Positions 17,973 to 28,155 of a stretch of DNA of 64,000 bases are shown here, piece by piece (position 1 is the first letter of the stretch; the number at the start of each line of letters is the position of its first letter). Origin of the DNA: Thalassoroseus pseudoceratinae (GTDB taxonomy: Bacteria; Planctomycetota; Planctomycetia; Planctomycetales; Planctomycetaceae); contig NZ_JAALXT010000003.1 of NCBI RefSeq assembly GCF_011634775.1, forward strand, positions 806,001 to 870,000. The letters run 5' to 3'. A program made the translations under genes and the position numbers. Below the pieces are notes generated by a model. That model was not told the DNA's origin and searched no databases. It was given only the letters and a program-made list of their open reading frames with translations.

Positions 17973-19292
17973 ATGAGAATGCGAATCGCCGCTTTTTTCT
18001 GTGTTCTGTTCACAGCTGCCGTTGGGGTGGCGAACGACCGTCCGAATGTTGTCATCTTATTTGCGGATGACATGGGTTATGGTGACCCGGCGTGCTATGG
18101 ACATCCACAAATTCGCACTCCGAACATCGACGCTCTCGCGAAAGACGGACTTCGATTGACTTCGTTTGTCACGGGATCGTGGTGTGTGCCCTCACGGACC
18201 CAGTTGATCACTGGTCGGTACATGCCTCGGGTCAAGTTCAATGGTGGAACGGGGGCAGACGGACGCGGTGGCTTGCCAGATTCGGAATGGACGCTTGCGG
18301 AAGCTCTGCAAGACGCGGGTTACGCGACGCACATGGTCGGGAAATGGCATCTTGGGTACAAGCTGAAAAAGTTCCTGCCGGTTCACCAGGGGTTCGATAC
18401 GTGGTTCGGGCTACCGTACTCGAACGACTATATTCGGCCGTGGGTGCAAACTGATGAACCACTCGGGCTGTATCGTGGTGATGAAATGGTGGAGCATCCG
18501 TTCGACCAAGACCCACTGACACAGCGATACACGGCTGAAGCCACTTCCTTGATCAAGAAGCACTCGGCGGATCAGCCGTTTCTACTGTATATAGCATACG
18601 CGATGCCACACTTGCCGCTGCACGTATCAAAGGAGTTCCGTGGGAAGTCACAGTTCGGACTGTATGGCGATGTGATCGAGGAAGTGGATTGGAGCATCGG
18701 GCAAATTCTCAAGACCCTTGATCAGAAAGGTCTCACGGAGAATACACTCGTGTTCTTTGCTTCTGACAATGGACCTTGGATCAATATGCCGCCTCGCATG
18801 CAACAAGCTGGAAACGAACTCTGGCATGCTGGTTCAGTGGGACCACTTCGGGGCTCCAAAGGAGAAACCTACGAAGGTGGACCACGTGTGCCAGCAATTA
18901 TTCGTTGGCCGAGCAAGATCAAACCGGGCCGGGTTTCGGCCGAATTAGTCGGGATGCCCGATATCTATCGGACGTTGCTATCAGTGGCCAAGGCGGAACC
19001 GTCACCAAATGTTGTGGATGGACATGATCTGACGGCGTTCCTGCAAGGGGATGTCGCCAGTTCTCCACGAAAGGACTATTTCTATTTCCGAAGTGGATTG
19101 GAGGCAGTTCGCGTGGGGGATTGGAAATTGCGAACGAAGACAGGGACGGCGGAATTGTTTCACATGCGGACCGATCCCTACGAGCGAGTCAACCGGGCGG
19201 CAGACAAACCGGAGATCGTGAAAGACCTCTATCAACGCATGCAAGTAATGGCGAAGGAAGTCGGGAAAAGAGTTCAGAAGATCGAAAACTAG
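17973..19292 (+). CDS. Secreted arylsulfatase-type sulfatase
   Basis: 439 residues. Signal peptide about 1-20, mature start near VANDRPNVV. Motifs in order: NVVILFADDMGYGD (metal ligands), GSWCVPSRTQLITGR (formylglycine Cys in C-x-P-S-R), HMVGKWHLG, FFASDNGPW and GSKGETYEGG. These are the complete set expected of a calcium-dependent type I sulfatase of the arylsulfatase A group. A 193-base gap separates it from the first sulfatase, so it may have its own promoter. A strong hairpin follows at 19381. The sulfated glycan substrate is unknown. Confidence 0.93.
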   Translation: MRMRIAAFFCVLFTAAVGVANDRPNVVILFADDMGYGDPACYGHPQIRTPNIDALAKDGLRLTSFVTGSWCVPSRTQLITGRYMPRVKFNGGTGADGRGGLPDSEWTLAEALQDAGYATHMVGKWHLGYKLKKFLPVHQGFDTWFGLPYSNDYIRPWVQTDEPLGLYRGDEMVEHPFDQDPLTQRYTAEATSLIKKHSADQPFLLYIAYAMPHLPLHVSKEFRGKSQFGLYGDVIEEVDWSIGQILKTLDQKGLTENTLVFFASDNGPWINMPPRMQQAGNELWHAGSVGPLRGSKGETYEGGPRVPAIIRWPSKIKPGRVSAELVGMPDIYRTLLSVAKAEPSPNVVDGHDLTAFLQGDVASSPRKDYFYFRSGLEAVRVGDWKLRTKTGTAELFHMRTDPYERVNRAADKPEIVKDLYQRMQVMAKEVGKRVQKIEN

Positions 19293-19380
19293 TGACACAT
19301 CTTCGATGCGGGTTGGCGTCTCCGCTGGCTCACTTTGAAGCCGTGATGGCGATAGCTGTCCTTCGGAATGTACGAAAGTC

Positions 19381-19416
19381 ACAGACCCTCGACGAGAAGC
19401 CCCGTCGAGGGTCTGT
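19381..19416. terminator. Long hairpin between convergent genes
   Basis: 14-base perfect arms (ACAGACCCTCGACG and its complement) around an 8-base loop, between the sulfatase stop (19292) and the convergent stop at 19496. No U-run follows on the plus strand, but the length and position suit a shared terminator. Confidence 0.65.
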
Positions 19417-19495
19417 ATTCACCGAATTGAATTGTCTGCACGACACAAAGGCATGGATTGCCATGACTGATGTCGTCTCATGCACGTTCGGCTAC

Positions 19496-20230
19496 TCACT
19501 CACTTTCGTACGCGTCGACTTGGACGCCTTCTTCGTTCTGAATTTCGTATCCACTTCCATATCCGGTCAGACTAGCTTCGACGCCGAACCCGGCATGTCC
19601 GGAATTCAACATCTTCTGCCGAGCGTAAACGGCTTGAGCTGGCATGGTGTAATGCCAGTCCCATGGCCATGGAGTCGGTGGAACCATGCGCGGGTTGGGT
19701 TGCCACATCGGGACTTGTTGGTAGTACACACCCATTTGAGTGGTATCGGTGGGGTGTGACACAACCGGCAATGGCTGAGCAGCGCCCCGACCAGACCAAG
19801 CTTGTCCGCCGGTGTAGTAGTGGTTGGGCCAGTAACGATTGTAAACAACTGGAGTTCGCCAAATTGGACGACGCACCACACGGTGCCAATTGTAATACGG
19901 CGGAACGACCATGTTGCCGGGCAAGTGCATTCCGTTCACGCTGACGGGGTCGCCAACGCCAACCGGAACAAAGCCCTGATCCGTCATCGGATAAGACGAC
20001 TCGTTGATCGTTTCACCGACCGAAGGGGAACTGGAAAGAACGCTCTCCGGAAGGACTTCAGGAGCCGGAACGCCATTGGTGTTGCCGTAAGACGGCAGCG
20101 GCTGCGCTTCGGTAATTGGTTCGTTCGGGACTGATCCGCTTTGCTGGGCCGACGCCTTCGACAAGGGCAGTCCTCCCCAGACGCAAACAACGACGACCAG
20201 TGTCATGTTGAAAAGAGGTATTCGGGACAT
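19496..20230 (-). CDS. Secreted Tyr/Trp/Pro-rich protein of unknown function
   Basis: 244 residues from ATG 20230, with GGAAGG 4 bases upstream. A signal peptide (about 1-29, ending SKASAQQ) is followed by a low-complexity Pro/Ser/Glu region (30-90) and then a region rich in Trp, Tyr, Pro and Asn (NWHRVVRRPIWRTP, YNRYWPNHYY, PWPWDWHY). No catalytic motif is visible. It is the last of three consecutive leftward genes for secreted proteins, and its leader ends like that of the protein at 22007-22570. A structural or surface role is plausible but not shown. Confidence 0.7.
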   Translation of the reverse strand: MSRIPLFNMTLVVVVCVWGGLPLSKASAQQSGSVPNEPITEAQPLPSYGNTNGVPAPEVLPESVLSSSPSVGETINESSYPMTDQGFVPVGVGDPVSVNGMHLPGNMVVPPYYNWHRVVRRPIWRTPVVYNRYWPNHYYTGGQAWSGRGAAQPLPVVSHPTDTTQMGVYYQQVPMWQPNPRMVPPTPWPWDWHYTMPAQAVYARQKMLNSGHAGFGVEASLTGYGSGYEIQNEEGVQVDAYESE

Positions 20231-20433
20231 CGCACCTTCCTGTGTGCTAGACCGCATCGTGGTTTCCATGCTACGAACGATGCGAAAACTGTCAGGTTTC
20301 CGCACCTTCGCAAGATCGAGACCTGTACGGATTAAGGTAAACTGCACAAGTGAGTTTGGGGAAGAATCGCCAAGTCTTACTCGTTCGCATCGAACAGTTG
20401 TCGGACCCGGCATCGCTAAGAATGCCTGATCGA

Positions 20434-21885
20434 TTATGGTCCGTATTGCTGGGGATTTCGCCAAATCGGTGTTAAACGACTGACAGGAGTTCCCCAGCCA
20501 AAGTTAAACGTCTTTTGAACATTGGGAGCCAACGGCATACCGGTGGGCATTCCCGTTCCTTGAGCGGCGTAAATGCGACCGTCACGGGCATCGAAGTGCC
20601 ACGGGTTGGTCTCGTATGCCACGTTGTATTTCCCGACACGGAGAAATCCGTTGCCGCGTGCTTCGCAGTCGTGCCCGGCCGGGTTCAAGTCGTGGAATCC
20701 CCAACTACAATCGCCGAAGCACTGCAGGCAATGGCACTGCAGCATTTGGCAGCTCGGGATCAAATCATGGACGTGTCCGAAACATCGACGACGGCATTCA
20801 TGGGTGACACCGTTTTCATCCACATATGTGCCACCGTGTTTGCAGAACAGACTCGACAACCGACCGTCTCCGTTATTGCAGAACGGCATCGCCCAGCCCG
20901 TGTTCGATGTCGATCCACCACCGAGCCCGCTCCACGACCAACAACTTGATGAATCACAGCCGGATCCGTTTTGGCAGCCGTTTCCACCATTGCGGCATCC
21001 GCCATTGCAGCCAACGGTATTGCAGGCGGTCGAGTTGCAACCACCAGTTGGCCGGGTGACGCATCCGTTTCCGGTGACACAACCGTTTGTGATCGGCGTT
21101 TGCACGGTGCAGTTAGTGGGTTGAACGCCTGGAGCTGGTCCTAAGTGGTAGACACCTTCTTCTTCCTCAGCCACTTCTTCATGACCGACAAGAGTGATCA
21201 AATTGGACGACGATTGCGGTTGGATTAATTCCAATTCGCTTGGGTCGTAGCTGGCCAAAGAAATGACACTATCATCGGTCACGCTCGCGCCGGAGTCTCC
21301 GGGAATGCATGGGCTGCCGTGCGAGCTTGAGCAATTTTCCGTGCAATGCGTACTGCATCCGGTGTGACATTCATCGCTATCGCTTCCGAGCAAACCTGAC
21401 AGGCAGCAGCGTTGTTTGCAGCCCACGTTTGCACATTCGTCGCAATAGTGCCCCCAGCATGCCCAAGGAGGGCAGCAGGTCGGCCAGTGAGCAGTTTGGA
21501 GACGGGTTTCGTACTCGGCCATTAACCGTTTTTGGTTAGCACGATGTTGCAAGCAGCCGAAGGTTTCCTTGAACCAATCCCGCGTTCCGAAACATGTCGG
21601 GGCGTAATCGGTCAAACCCGGATAGTACACCGGCGGATGGAAGGCTTGCGGGTACGGTCCGCAATGATTCGCAGCACACGGCCCGCAGGAATCACCGGCG
21701 AGCTGTGTGACAGGTTCGAAGAGACCGGCACCGGGGTCGGCTTCCGGGATGGGAGCGGTATACACGGACGCATGGCCCACCGACTCCGTGGGGGCGTCTT
21801 CCGCCCGTAACGAATTGGCGGACACGGCGAGACAGCAAATCGCTGCCATCGTCGCGAGCCGCGTTTTCCATGACATCCATGACAT
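20434..21885 (-). CDS. Secreted Cys-rich protein of unknown function
   Basis: 483 residues from ATG 21885 (GAGGAA 8 bases upstream). Signal peptide about 1-30 (ending SLRAED). I count about 38 cysteines in the mature part, in two clusters: about residues 60-190 (SCGPCAANHCG, CCPPWACWGHYCDEC, CKQRCC) and about 270-420, where a Gly/Asn/Cys repeat with spacing such as NGCxxGNGC and GGCRNGGNGCQNGSGC is followed by CQMLQCHCLQCFGDC. The C-terminal 70 residues lack Cys and include NPWHFDARDGRIYAAQG. It is probably heavily disulfide-bonded and exposed outside the cytoplasm. I do not recognise a family. Confidence 0.75.
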   Translation of the reverse strand: MSWMSWKTRLATMAAICCLAVSANSLRAEDAPTESVGHASVYTAPIPEADPGAGLFEPVTQLAGDSCGPCAANHCGPYPQAFHPPVYYPGLTDYAPTCFGTRDWFKETFGCLQHRANQKRLMAEYETRLQTAHWPTCCPPWACWGHYCDECANVGCKQRCCLSGLLGSDSDECHTGCSTHCTENCSSSHGSPCIPGDSGASVTDDSVISLASYDPSELELIQPQSSSNLITLVGHEEVAEEEEGVYHLGPAPGVQPTNCTVQTPITNGCVTGNGCVTRPTGGCNSTACNTVGCNGGCRNGGNGCQNGSGCDSSSCWSWSGLGGGSTSNTGWAMPFCNNGDGRLSSLFCKHGGTYVDENGVTHECRRRCFGHVHDLIPSCQMLQCHCLQCFGDCSWGFHDLNPAGHDCEARGNGFLRVGKYNVAYETNPWHFDARDGRIYAAQGTGMPTGMPLAPNVQKTFNFGWGTPVSRLTPIWRNPQQYGP

Positions 21886-22006
21886 GACTCTGTTCCTCGA
21901 AATCGTGAAGCAAAGGCGGCTCGTCCTCGCCGCAGGTTGAGAATCTGTGCAAAACACCAGCCGTTGTGGACTTCCAGACTCAAATTCGAATGGTTGTTTC
22001 GTCGAC

Positions 22007-22570
22007 TTAATAGTCTCGGAAGAAGCCACCAGTACTCCAGCCGAACGCCCCCAAGCCCATGTAATGATTGTTCAAAATCGGCGGGTGGAATCCGGTGAAT
22101 GGGTTGGGATGAGCACGGTACTTCACTTCCACCTCCGTGCCTTGCAGGTGCCAATCTTCACGATAGCGAACCCCACGAGAGGTCATCACCCAACGTCCTT
22201 TGACATGGTGATAGAAAGGCGGATACAACGCCTTGTATTCGTGCGGGTAAAGCATCTCGTGCGGTGCCAACGCTTGGTTGGTGATGGTCGTGCTGCCGAT
22301 TTCCGGTGGAACATAGGGGACCGGAGTCGGGTACATCGGAGCATTCAGATAAGGGTACCCGGGTTGTTGCAAATGCGTCGGTGGCATGCGTCCAGGACCG
22401 GCAATTGGTGAGGGCGGTGTGAACCGCTGAGTGCTCGTTTGTCGGACCGCTTGTGGCGAGTTGGCTTGGCCGGGTGTTTGTTGAGCCGATGCCGTCAACG
22501 GCGTGCCAGCAAGCAAGAACAGAACGACACTCAAAGAGCGCGTGCCGCGATACGAATTCAGGCGTCGCAT
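22007..22570 (-). CDS. Small secreted protein of unknown function
   Basis: 187 residues from ATG 22570, with GGAGGA 7 bases before it. Signal peptide about 1-30 (LSVVLFLLAGTPLTASAQQ). A Pro/Gln/Thr-rich stretch leads to a Tyr/Pro/His-rich domain with YPYLNAPMYPTPVPYVPP and a C-terminal GAFGWSTGGFFRDY. It is the first of three leftward genes coding for secreted proteins; 121 bases separate it from the Cys-rich gene. No known domain is visible. Confidence 0.7.
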   Translation of the reverse strand: MRRLNSYRGTRSLSVVLFLLAGTPLTASAQQTPGQANSPQAVRQTSTQRFTPPSPIAGPGRMPPTHLQQPGYPYLNAPMYPTPVPYVPPEIGSTTITNQALAPHEMLYPHEYKALYPPFYHHVKGRWVMTSRGVRYREDWHLQGTEVEVKYRAHPNPFTGFHPPILNNHYMGLGAFGWSTGGFFRDY

Positions 22571-22899
22571 AATGGATTCCTCCGTGAATCGAACGGGCAT
22601 CGCGAGTGTCGGTGGGACAGATCCGACGGCTGCCCGAAAGCCTGTAACGTCCATCGGCTTTCCGGACGGCTAGAAATCAAACTGGAACGGTTCTACGCAA
22701 CGTTCCAAACAGAGTCACCTCGCGCAAGGACGTGTATGCGATACAACCGTCACAGGCTGTAAGCCGGAAGCGTCGTCAATTACAATGGGCGTCCCGCAGA
22801 ATACGAATGACGACAACGATCGGCTTTTCCACCAAAACCGATGTAACCGGAAAACTCGAACATCCAACCAAACAGACGAACGGATTCAAGGAGACTCTG
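22571..22899. other. Divergent intergenic region upstream of the gyrA-like gene
   Basis: This lies between divergent starts. It should carry the promoters for the secreted-protein cluster (leftward) and the gyrA-like gene (rightward). If the gyrA-like gene actually starts at ATG 22807, the last 93 bases are coding. I see no clear promoter boxes, operator or RNA gene. Confidence 0.4.
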
Positions 22900-25278
22900 T
22901 TGGCCAAAAAGCAGAATTCCACCAACGGCAACGGTGCCCATGATGCCAACGACGACACCGGGCGGATTGAATACGTCTCGTTGTCGCAAGAGACGCGGCG
23001 GCGTTACCTGAACTACGCCATGTCGGTAATCACGTCGCGTGCATTGCCGGATGTCCGCGACGGCCTGAAACCCGTGCAGCGTCGCATTATGTATGTGATG
23101 TATCACGGGTTAGGACTCACACCTTCCGCGAAACGCCGTAAGAGTATGAAAGTCTGCGGCGACACCACGGGGGACTTTCACCCACACGGCGATGGTGCGG
23201 TTTACGAAGCTCTGGTGCGATTGGCGCAGGACTTCACACTTCGGTATCCGTTGGTGGATGGCCAGGGGAACTTTGGTTCAGTCCTGGGACTGGCGCATGC
23301 AGCTGCGCGGTACACGGAAGTTCGATTACAGGCGATCGCCACCGAATTGATGAGCGAGCTACGGTATGAAACGGTCGCCACTCGTCCAAACTACGAAGGC
23401 TCGAAGGAGGAGCCCGTTGTCTTGCCAGCTCGGCTGCCGCACTTGCTGATCAACGGAATCGCGGGGATCGCGGTCGGCATGGCCACCAATATTCCGCCGC
23501 ACAACCTGAACGAAATTGTCAAAGCCGCGACGACGTTAATCCAGAAGCCGGATACGTCGACCGCTCAGCTCCTACGGACGGTGAAGGGACCCGATTTTCC
23601 GCTCGGTGGACGTGTTGTGACCGATCGTCAGACCATTCGGGAGTGCTACGAGACCGGACGCGGTTCCATCAAAGTCCGTGGTGAATGGCAGTTCGACGAT
23701 TCCGAAGGCAAGCCGTCGAAGAACCGTCTGGTCATCTATTCCGTGCCGTACGGAGTTTCGACGAACCCGTTGATGGAGTCGCTCGGTGGAATCTGCGAGG
23801 GGCGGAAACTTCCTCAGTTGGTCAGCATCACGGATGAAACGAACGAGGAGAACGGCTTGCGAATTGTGCTGGAACTCAAATCCGGCAGCAATCCCGAGTC
23901 CGTGATGGAGTATTTGTACAAGCACACGCCACTTGAGCAAAACTTTGCATACAACCTGACGGCACTTGCACCGGACGAAACCGGCGTCGGTGTGCCTCGG
24001 CGAATGAGCCTGAAGGAAATGTTGCAGCATTTCCTCGACTTCCGTTTGGAAACAGTGCGAAAGCGATTCCAATTCGAGTTGGATCAACTCGAACGGCGAA
24101 TTCACATTCTCGATGGTTTTGCCCTGATCTTCGAAGGACTGGACCGAGCACTTCGGATCATTCGCAACTCACAAGGCAAACGGGACGCCGCCGAAAAGTT
24201 GATGGCCGAGTTTCCACTCGACGAAGTTCAAACCTACGCCATTCTCGAGATGATGCTTTATAAGATCAGTCAGCTCGAGATTGACAACATCATTGAAGAA
24301 CTTCGCGAGAAACAAGCGGCCGCCGACGAAATTCGCAAGATTCTTGCCAGCGAAAAGAAACTGTGGAAGGTCGTCGAAAACGAACTCGAAGAAATTCGCA
24401 AAGAATACGGCGACGAACGCCGCACGACGATCGGTTCAGTCGATGACATCGCCGAATACGATCCCGAGGCGTATATTCTCAAGGAGAATACCAACGTCGT
24501 GCTGACCCGTGAGGGATGGATCAAACGGGTTGGTCGGTTGAGTAGCGTCAAGAGCACACGAGTTCGGGAAGGTGATGAAGTGTTGGCCGTTTGTCCGGGC
24601 AGCACGGTGGATACCGTTGTGGTATTCTCGAACGACGGCGTGGCGTACACGCTGCGAATCGACCAAATCCCGGTTTCTTCGGGGTACGGCGAACCGCTCT
24701 CGAAACACGTCCGGCTTGGGGACGGGGTGGAACTAGTCGCGGCGATCAGTACCGATTCGCGATTCACGCCGGAAGACGACACCGAGTCTGACGAGCAAAC
24801 CCCGCCTCCGTATTTCCTGATCGTCACCGCCATGGGCCAAGTCATGCGGCTTTCGCTGAGCGGCTTCCGTGAACCGTCGACCAAAAACGGCCGGAAGTTT
24901 TGCCGATTACGTGCCGGCGATCGTGTCGTGCATGTGGAGTTGGTGCGGTTTCAGGAATCCATTTTCCTCGCATCAGCGGATTCGCGGATTCTGCACTTTG
25001 GTGTCGAAGAAATTCCGATACTCGCCGGGCCGGGGAAAGGCGTTATTGGCATCAAGTTGGATAAGGGTGACAAGGTACTCGGCGCGTTGCTGATCGGACG
25101 GCCAAGCGACAGTTTGAAGGTCATCAACACCAATGGCACACCGCTGACGTTCGGTCAAATGAAGTACCAAATGACGAGCCGCGGCGGACGCGGTGTGCGG
25201 ACGAGTCAACGCAACGGCTTCGCGGAGATCGTGCGGCCCGATATTGAACTCGTCGATTGGAGCGATCTCGAGAGTTAA
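22900..25278 (+). CDS. DNA gyrase/topoisomerase IV subunit A
   Basis: About 792 residues. The type IIA breakage-rejoining domain has [14 protein letters not shown], the [17 protein letters not shown] helix, [12 protein letters not shown] and catalytic Tyr138 in [10 protein letters not shown], then [14 protein letters not shown]. The C-terminal beta-pinwheel runs from about residue 530. A GyrA-box-like SRGGRG appears in the last blade rather than the first, so gyrase versus topoisomerase IV cannot be settled. No gyrB/parE is adjacent. I favour the TTG at 22900 because AAGGAG lies 6 bases before it; an ATG at 22807 adds 31 low-complexity residues and has no visible ribosome site. Confidence 0.92.
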   Translation: MAKKQNSTNGNGAHDANDDTGRIEYVSLSQETRRRYLNYAMSVITSRALPDVRDGLKPVQRRIMYVMYHGLGLTPSAKRRKSMKVCGDTTGDFHPHGDGAVYEALVRLAQDFTLRYPLVDGQGNFGSVLGLAHAAARYTEVRLQAIATELMSELRYETVATRPNYEGSKEEPVVLPARLPHLLINGIAGIAVGMATNIPPHNLNEIVKAATTLIQKPDTSTAQLLRTVKGPDFPLGGRVVTDRQTIRECYETGRGSIKVRGEWQFDDSEGKPSKNRLVIYSVPYGVSTNPLMESLGGICEGRKLPQLVSITDETNEENGLRIVLELKSGSNPESVMEYLYKHTPLEQNFAYNLTALAPDETGVGVPRRMSLKEMLQHFLDFRLETVRKRFQFELDQLERRIHILDGFALIFEGLDRALRIIRNSQGKRDAAEKLMAEFPLDEVQTYAILEMMLYKISQLEIDNIIEELREKQAAADEIRKILASEKKLWKVVENELEEIRKEYGDERRTTIGSVDDIAEYDPEAYILKENTNVVLTREGWIKRVGRLSSVKSTRVREGDEVLAVCPGSTVDTVVVFSNDGVAYTLRIDQIPVSSGYGEPLSKHVRLGDGVELVAAISTDSRFTPEDDTESDEQTPPPYFLIVTAMGQVMRLSLSGFREPSTKNGRKFCRLRAGDRVVHVELVRFQESIFLASADSRILHFGVEEIPILAGPGKGVIGIKLDKGDKVLGALLIGRPSDSLKVINTNGTPLTFGQMKYQMTSRGGRGVRTSQRNGFAEIVRPDIELVDWSDLES

Positions 25279-25362
25279 CCTGCTCACAGCGGCTTGAGTC
25301 CGCATGCTCCGCCTGACTGATTTTGCGAAACATCGCACGACTTCTGAAAGAATCCCGTACTG

Positions 25363-26622
25363 ATGGAAATTGGCAATCCCCAATCGAATCACGAAGCGTC
25401 TTCCAATTGGCTCCATCGTTTCGATGAGTCGCTCAGCGGATTTGTGGATGAACAGGTCGAAATCCGTCGGCATTTGCACCGCAACCCCGAACCCAGCGGG
25501 CAAGAAATTGAGACAACCAAGTACATAGTCTCCCAGCTCGAGAAAGCTGGTGTGAAATACCGGGTCTGTCGGAGTGACAAAGATGTGAAAACCGGCGTGT
25601 ACGCGGATTTGGAATTGGGGAGCCCCGATCCAAAGAGTCCGTGTATCGCATTGCGTTGCGATATCGATGCGCTCCGACTGACCGACATGAAAACGGTGGA
25701 GTACCGTTCGCAGAACCAGGGAATCACGCACGCTTGCGGTCACGATGCGCACACGGCGATCGTCTTGGCGGCGGGGCTGAATGCGTCGAAACTCACCGAT
25801 TTGCCACCAGAACACTCCATGCGAATCCGTTTAATTTTCCAGCCATCGGAAGAGTCCGACGGCGGGGCGACTTGGATGATCGACGCCGGCGCAATGGATG
25901 GCGTGAATGCGATTCTTGGTGTCCATGTCGATCCGGAACGACAGTGCGGCCGGGTTGGAATTCGATACGGCGTGTTAACGGCCAACTGCGATGAATTCGA
26001 GATCTGTGTGGACGGTCGCGGTGGGCACGCGGCGCGTCCGCATCAGGCGATCGACCCCGTTGCCGCTTCGGTTCGACTGGTGAGTTCGCTTTATGAGATT
26101 GTTCCACGACGGGTCGATGCTCGTCTTCCATCCGTTCTTACCGTCAGTCGAATTCAAGGCGGTTCGGCATCAAATGTGATTCCCGATCGCGTTGAGATTA
26201 GCGGCACGCTGCGGACGACGAATCAAGATGTGCGTGAGGCTATTAAAACGGAGATGGACCGTCTCTGTTCGGCGACCGAAATTTCCACCGGTGTGCAGAT
26301 TCGTCGTCGTTTTATCAATCCGGTGCCCGCGGTTGTGAACGATACGAAATGCGCGGCCGCGTTGGAGCGGGCTTCGCGAGAGGTGCTGGGTGTCGAGCAT
26401 TTGGAGAGCATCACGTTGCCAAGCATGGGCGGCGAGGACTTTTCCGAATACCTCGCCTATGCACCGGGGGCGATGTTGCGACTCGGGTGCGGCTTTGCCG
26501 ACCGTGAGAATCCCTATTTGCATTCTCCGCACTTCGACATCGACGAACGCACGTTGCATCTGGGCTCGCGACTCCTGATGCGGGCAGCGATTTATTTGGG
26601 ACACACCTACGCGTCCAAGTGA
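25363..26622 (+). CDS. M20 family amidohydrolase (N-acyl amino acid hydrolase type)
   Basis: 419 residues. The N-terminal region has RRHLHRNPEPSGQE, ALRCDIDALR and ACGHDAHTAIVLAA, the metal-binding His/Asp signature of M20D peptidases. FQPSEESDGGATWMIDAG contains the catalytic Glu pair, followed by LGVHVDPERQCGRVG. The dimerisation domain includes GRGGHAARPHQAIDPV, and MGGEDFSEYLAYAPG near the C-terminus completes the set. The family removes acyl groups from amino acids, hippurate or similar amides. The gene ends 84 bases before the ybdK-like gene in the same direction. Confidence 0.93.
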   Translation: MEIGNPQSNHEASSNWLHRFDESLSGFVDEQVEIRRHLHRNPEPSGQEIETTKYIVSQLEKAGVKYRVCRSDKDVKTGVYADLELGSPDPKSPCIALRCDIDALRLTDMKTVEYRSQNQGITHACGHDAHTAIVLAAGLNASKLTDLPPEHSMRIRLIFQPSEESDGGATWMIDAGAMDGVNAILGVHVDPERQCGRVGIRYGVLTANCDEFEICVDGRGGHAARPHQAIDPVAASVRLVSSLYEIVPRRVDARLPSVLTVSRIQGGSASNVIPDRVEISGTLRTTNQDVREAIKTEMDRLCSATEISTGVQIRRRFINPVPAVVNDTKCAAALERASREVLGVEHLESITLPSMGGEDFSEYLAYAPGAMLRLGCGFADRENPYLHSPHFDIDERTLHLGSRLLMRAAIYLGHTYASK

Positions 26623-26706
26623 TTTTTTTGGCGGCGGCATGTTAATATTGTCGGCACTGAAAACTGAGGGCCGTTGGTCGTCGATGCCAAGTTCTTGGAG
26701 TTGTCT

Positions 26707-27852
26707 ATGTCCGTGCTGCGGTTCACCCACAATGATCGTCCGTCAATCGGTGTCGAGATCGAGCTTCAGTTAGTCGACGAGACGTCTTACGCATTGCGAC
26801 CGGCAATCGAAGCGGTACTCGGGCGTCTGCCGAAGGAACTGCATCAGACTGTGAAACCTGAATTGATGCAGAGTTATCTCGAAATCAATACCGGGGTTTG
26901 CAACACCGTACGGGACGTCGGGCGTGATCTCAGCCACACACTCGAAGAGTTGGAAAAGGTCACCGATGCGGAAGGACTGAAACTGCTTTGGGCAGCGACC
27001 CATCCGTTTTCGCGGTGGGAAGACCAAGCGATAACGGTGAATGACCGGTATTTTCTGCTGGTCGATCTTATGCAAGATGTCGCCCGACGTCTGGTGACGT
27101 TTGGATTGCACGTGCACATCGGTGTCGATTCCGGTGACAAAGCCGTGATGATTTGCGACCGGATGCTCCGACATTTGCCGCTCCTGCTCGCGCTTTCATC
27201 GAACTCACCATTCTGGAACGGTCGACGTACGGGGTTGGCATCGAGCCGATCCAAGATCATGGAAGATTTGCCGACCGCAGGGTTGCCGCACCAAATGCGG
27301 AATTGGAGCGAATACGTTTGGTTGATCAATCACTTAATGGATACCGGATTCATCAACACGATCCGCGAAATTTGGTGGGACATCCGTCCGCACCACAACT
27401 TTGGGACCGTGGAAATCCGCGTGTGTGATGTCCCGGCAAACCTGCAACAGGTGCTCGCTCTGACGGCGTTGGTGCAGTGTTTGGTCACGGCGATTGATCG
27501 GCAAATCGACGAGGGAACGTACTTCGCCGAATACCATCCCATGATGGTTCAACAAAACAAATGGCGAGCCACACGCTACGGAAGCGATGCTCAATTGGTC
27601 GACAGCGACAACTATAAACAACGCTCGGTCGAGGAAACCACGAACTCTCTAGTTGAATACCTTCAGCCGATTGCCGAGGAGTTGAACTGCGTTGAAGAGC
27701 TGGGGTGGGCGGAGCAGTTGCCGCACGAAACCGGCAGTCGGCAGCAACTTCATATCTTCGATACACATGTCGACGCGGCCGACGATGAGCGACTACGTCG
27801 AGTTGTGCAGGAGATGATCAACCGAAACGATTGGCGGCAATTCGAGTTGTAG
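26707..27852 (+). CDS. YbdK-type carboxylate-amine ligase (glutamate-cysteine ligase 2 family)
   Basis: 381 residues. The N-terminal FTHNDRPSIGVEIELQLVD is the ATP-binding Glu-rich strand of the GCS2 family. The segments LWAATHPFSRWEDQ, TFGLHVHIGVDSGDKA, LALSSNSPFWNGRRTGLASSR and ETIRFEVRC-like GTVEIRVCDVP are typical of YbdK proteins. Members have weak gamma-glutamyl-cysteine synthetase activity; the true substrate is often unknown. ATG 26707 is preceded by TTGGAG at 7 bases; the in-frame TTG at 26674 would add residues not seen in the family. Confidence 0.9.
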   Translation: MSVLRFTHNDRPSIGVEIELQLVDETSYALRPAIEAVLGRLPKELHQTVKPELMQSYLEINTGVCNTVRDVGRDLSHTLEELEKVTDAEGLKLLWAATHPFSRWEDQAITVNDRYFLLVDLMQDVARRLVTFGLHVHIGVDSGDKAVMICDRMLRHLPLLLALSSNSPFWNGRRTGLASSRSKIMEDLPTAGLPHQMRNWSEYVWLINHLMDTGFINTIREIWWDIRPHHNFGTVEIRVCDVPANLQQVLALTALVQCLVTAIDRQIDEGTYFAEYHPMMVQQNKWRATRYGSDAQLVDSDNYKQRSVEETTNSLVEYLQPIAEELNCVEELGWAEQLPHETGSRQQLHIFDTHVDAADDERLRRVVQEMINRNDWRQFEL

Positions 27853-28155
27853 TTGCGGCTCCGTGTAGAGTCGCCGGTGCCTCTAATGCGAAAACAGGGC
27901 GATTCCCGAAAAATCGGGGTTGACCCATTTCTTGGCATCACCTATCTATCCGCAACCTTTCTTGGCGGACATCTAGCGCCCGGAAGTGGTCGATTCAATC
28001 GCGGCGATTGAACGATCCCAATTGTTGTGACGTATTGTCGAGCTATCGAAAACGGTTGCTGGGAACGACACGCTTGGGCGTGCATCAGTCCTAGCCGACG
28101 CGGCAAGGAAGTCGAGTCGACATCTGCGAATCAAGGCTTCAGGAGGAACCTAGCG

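Noticed and set aside
21612-22154. 180-codon minus-strand frame between two secreted-protein genes
   Set aside because: It overlaps both neighbouring genes in another frame, has no signal peptide, and its composition is not protein-like compared with the two recognised leaders.
27900-27925. Possible terminator hairpin after the YbdK-type gene
   Set aside because: Only a 5-base CCCGA/TCGGG stem around AAAA without a following T-run; too weak to call.
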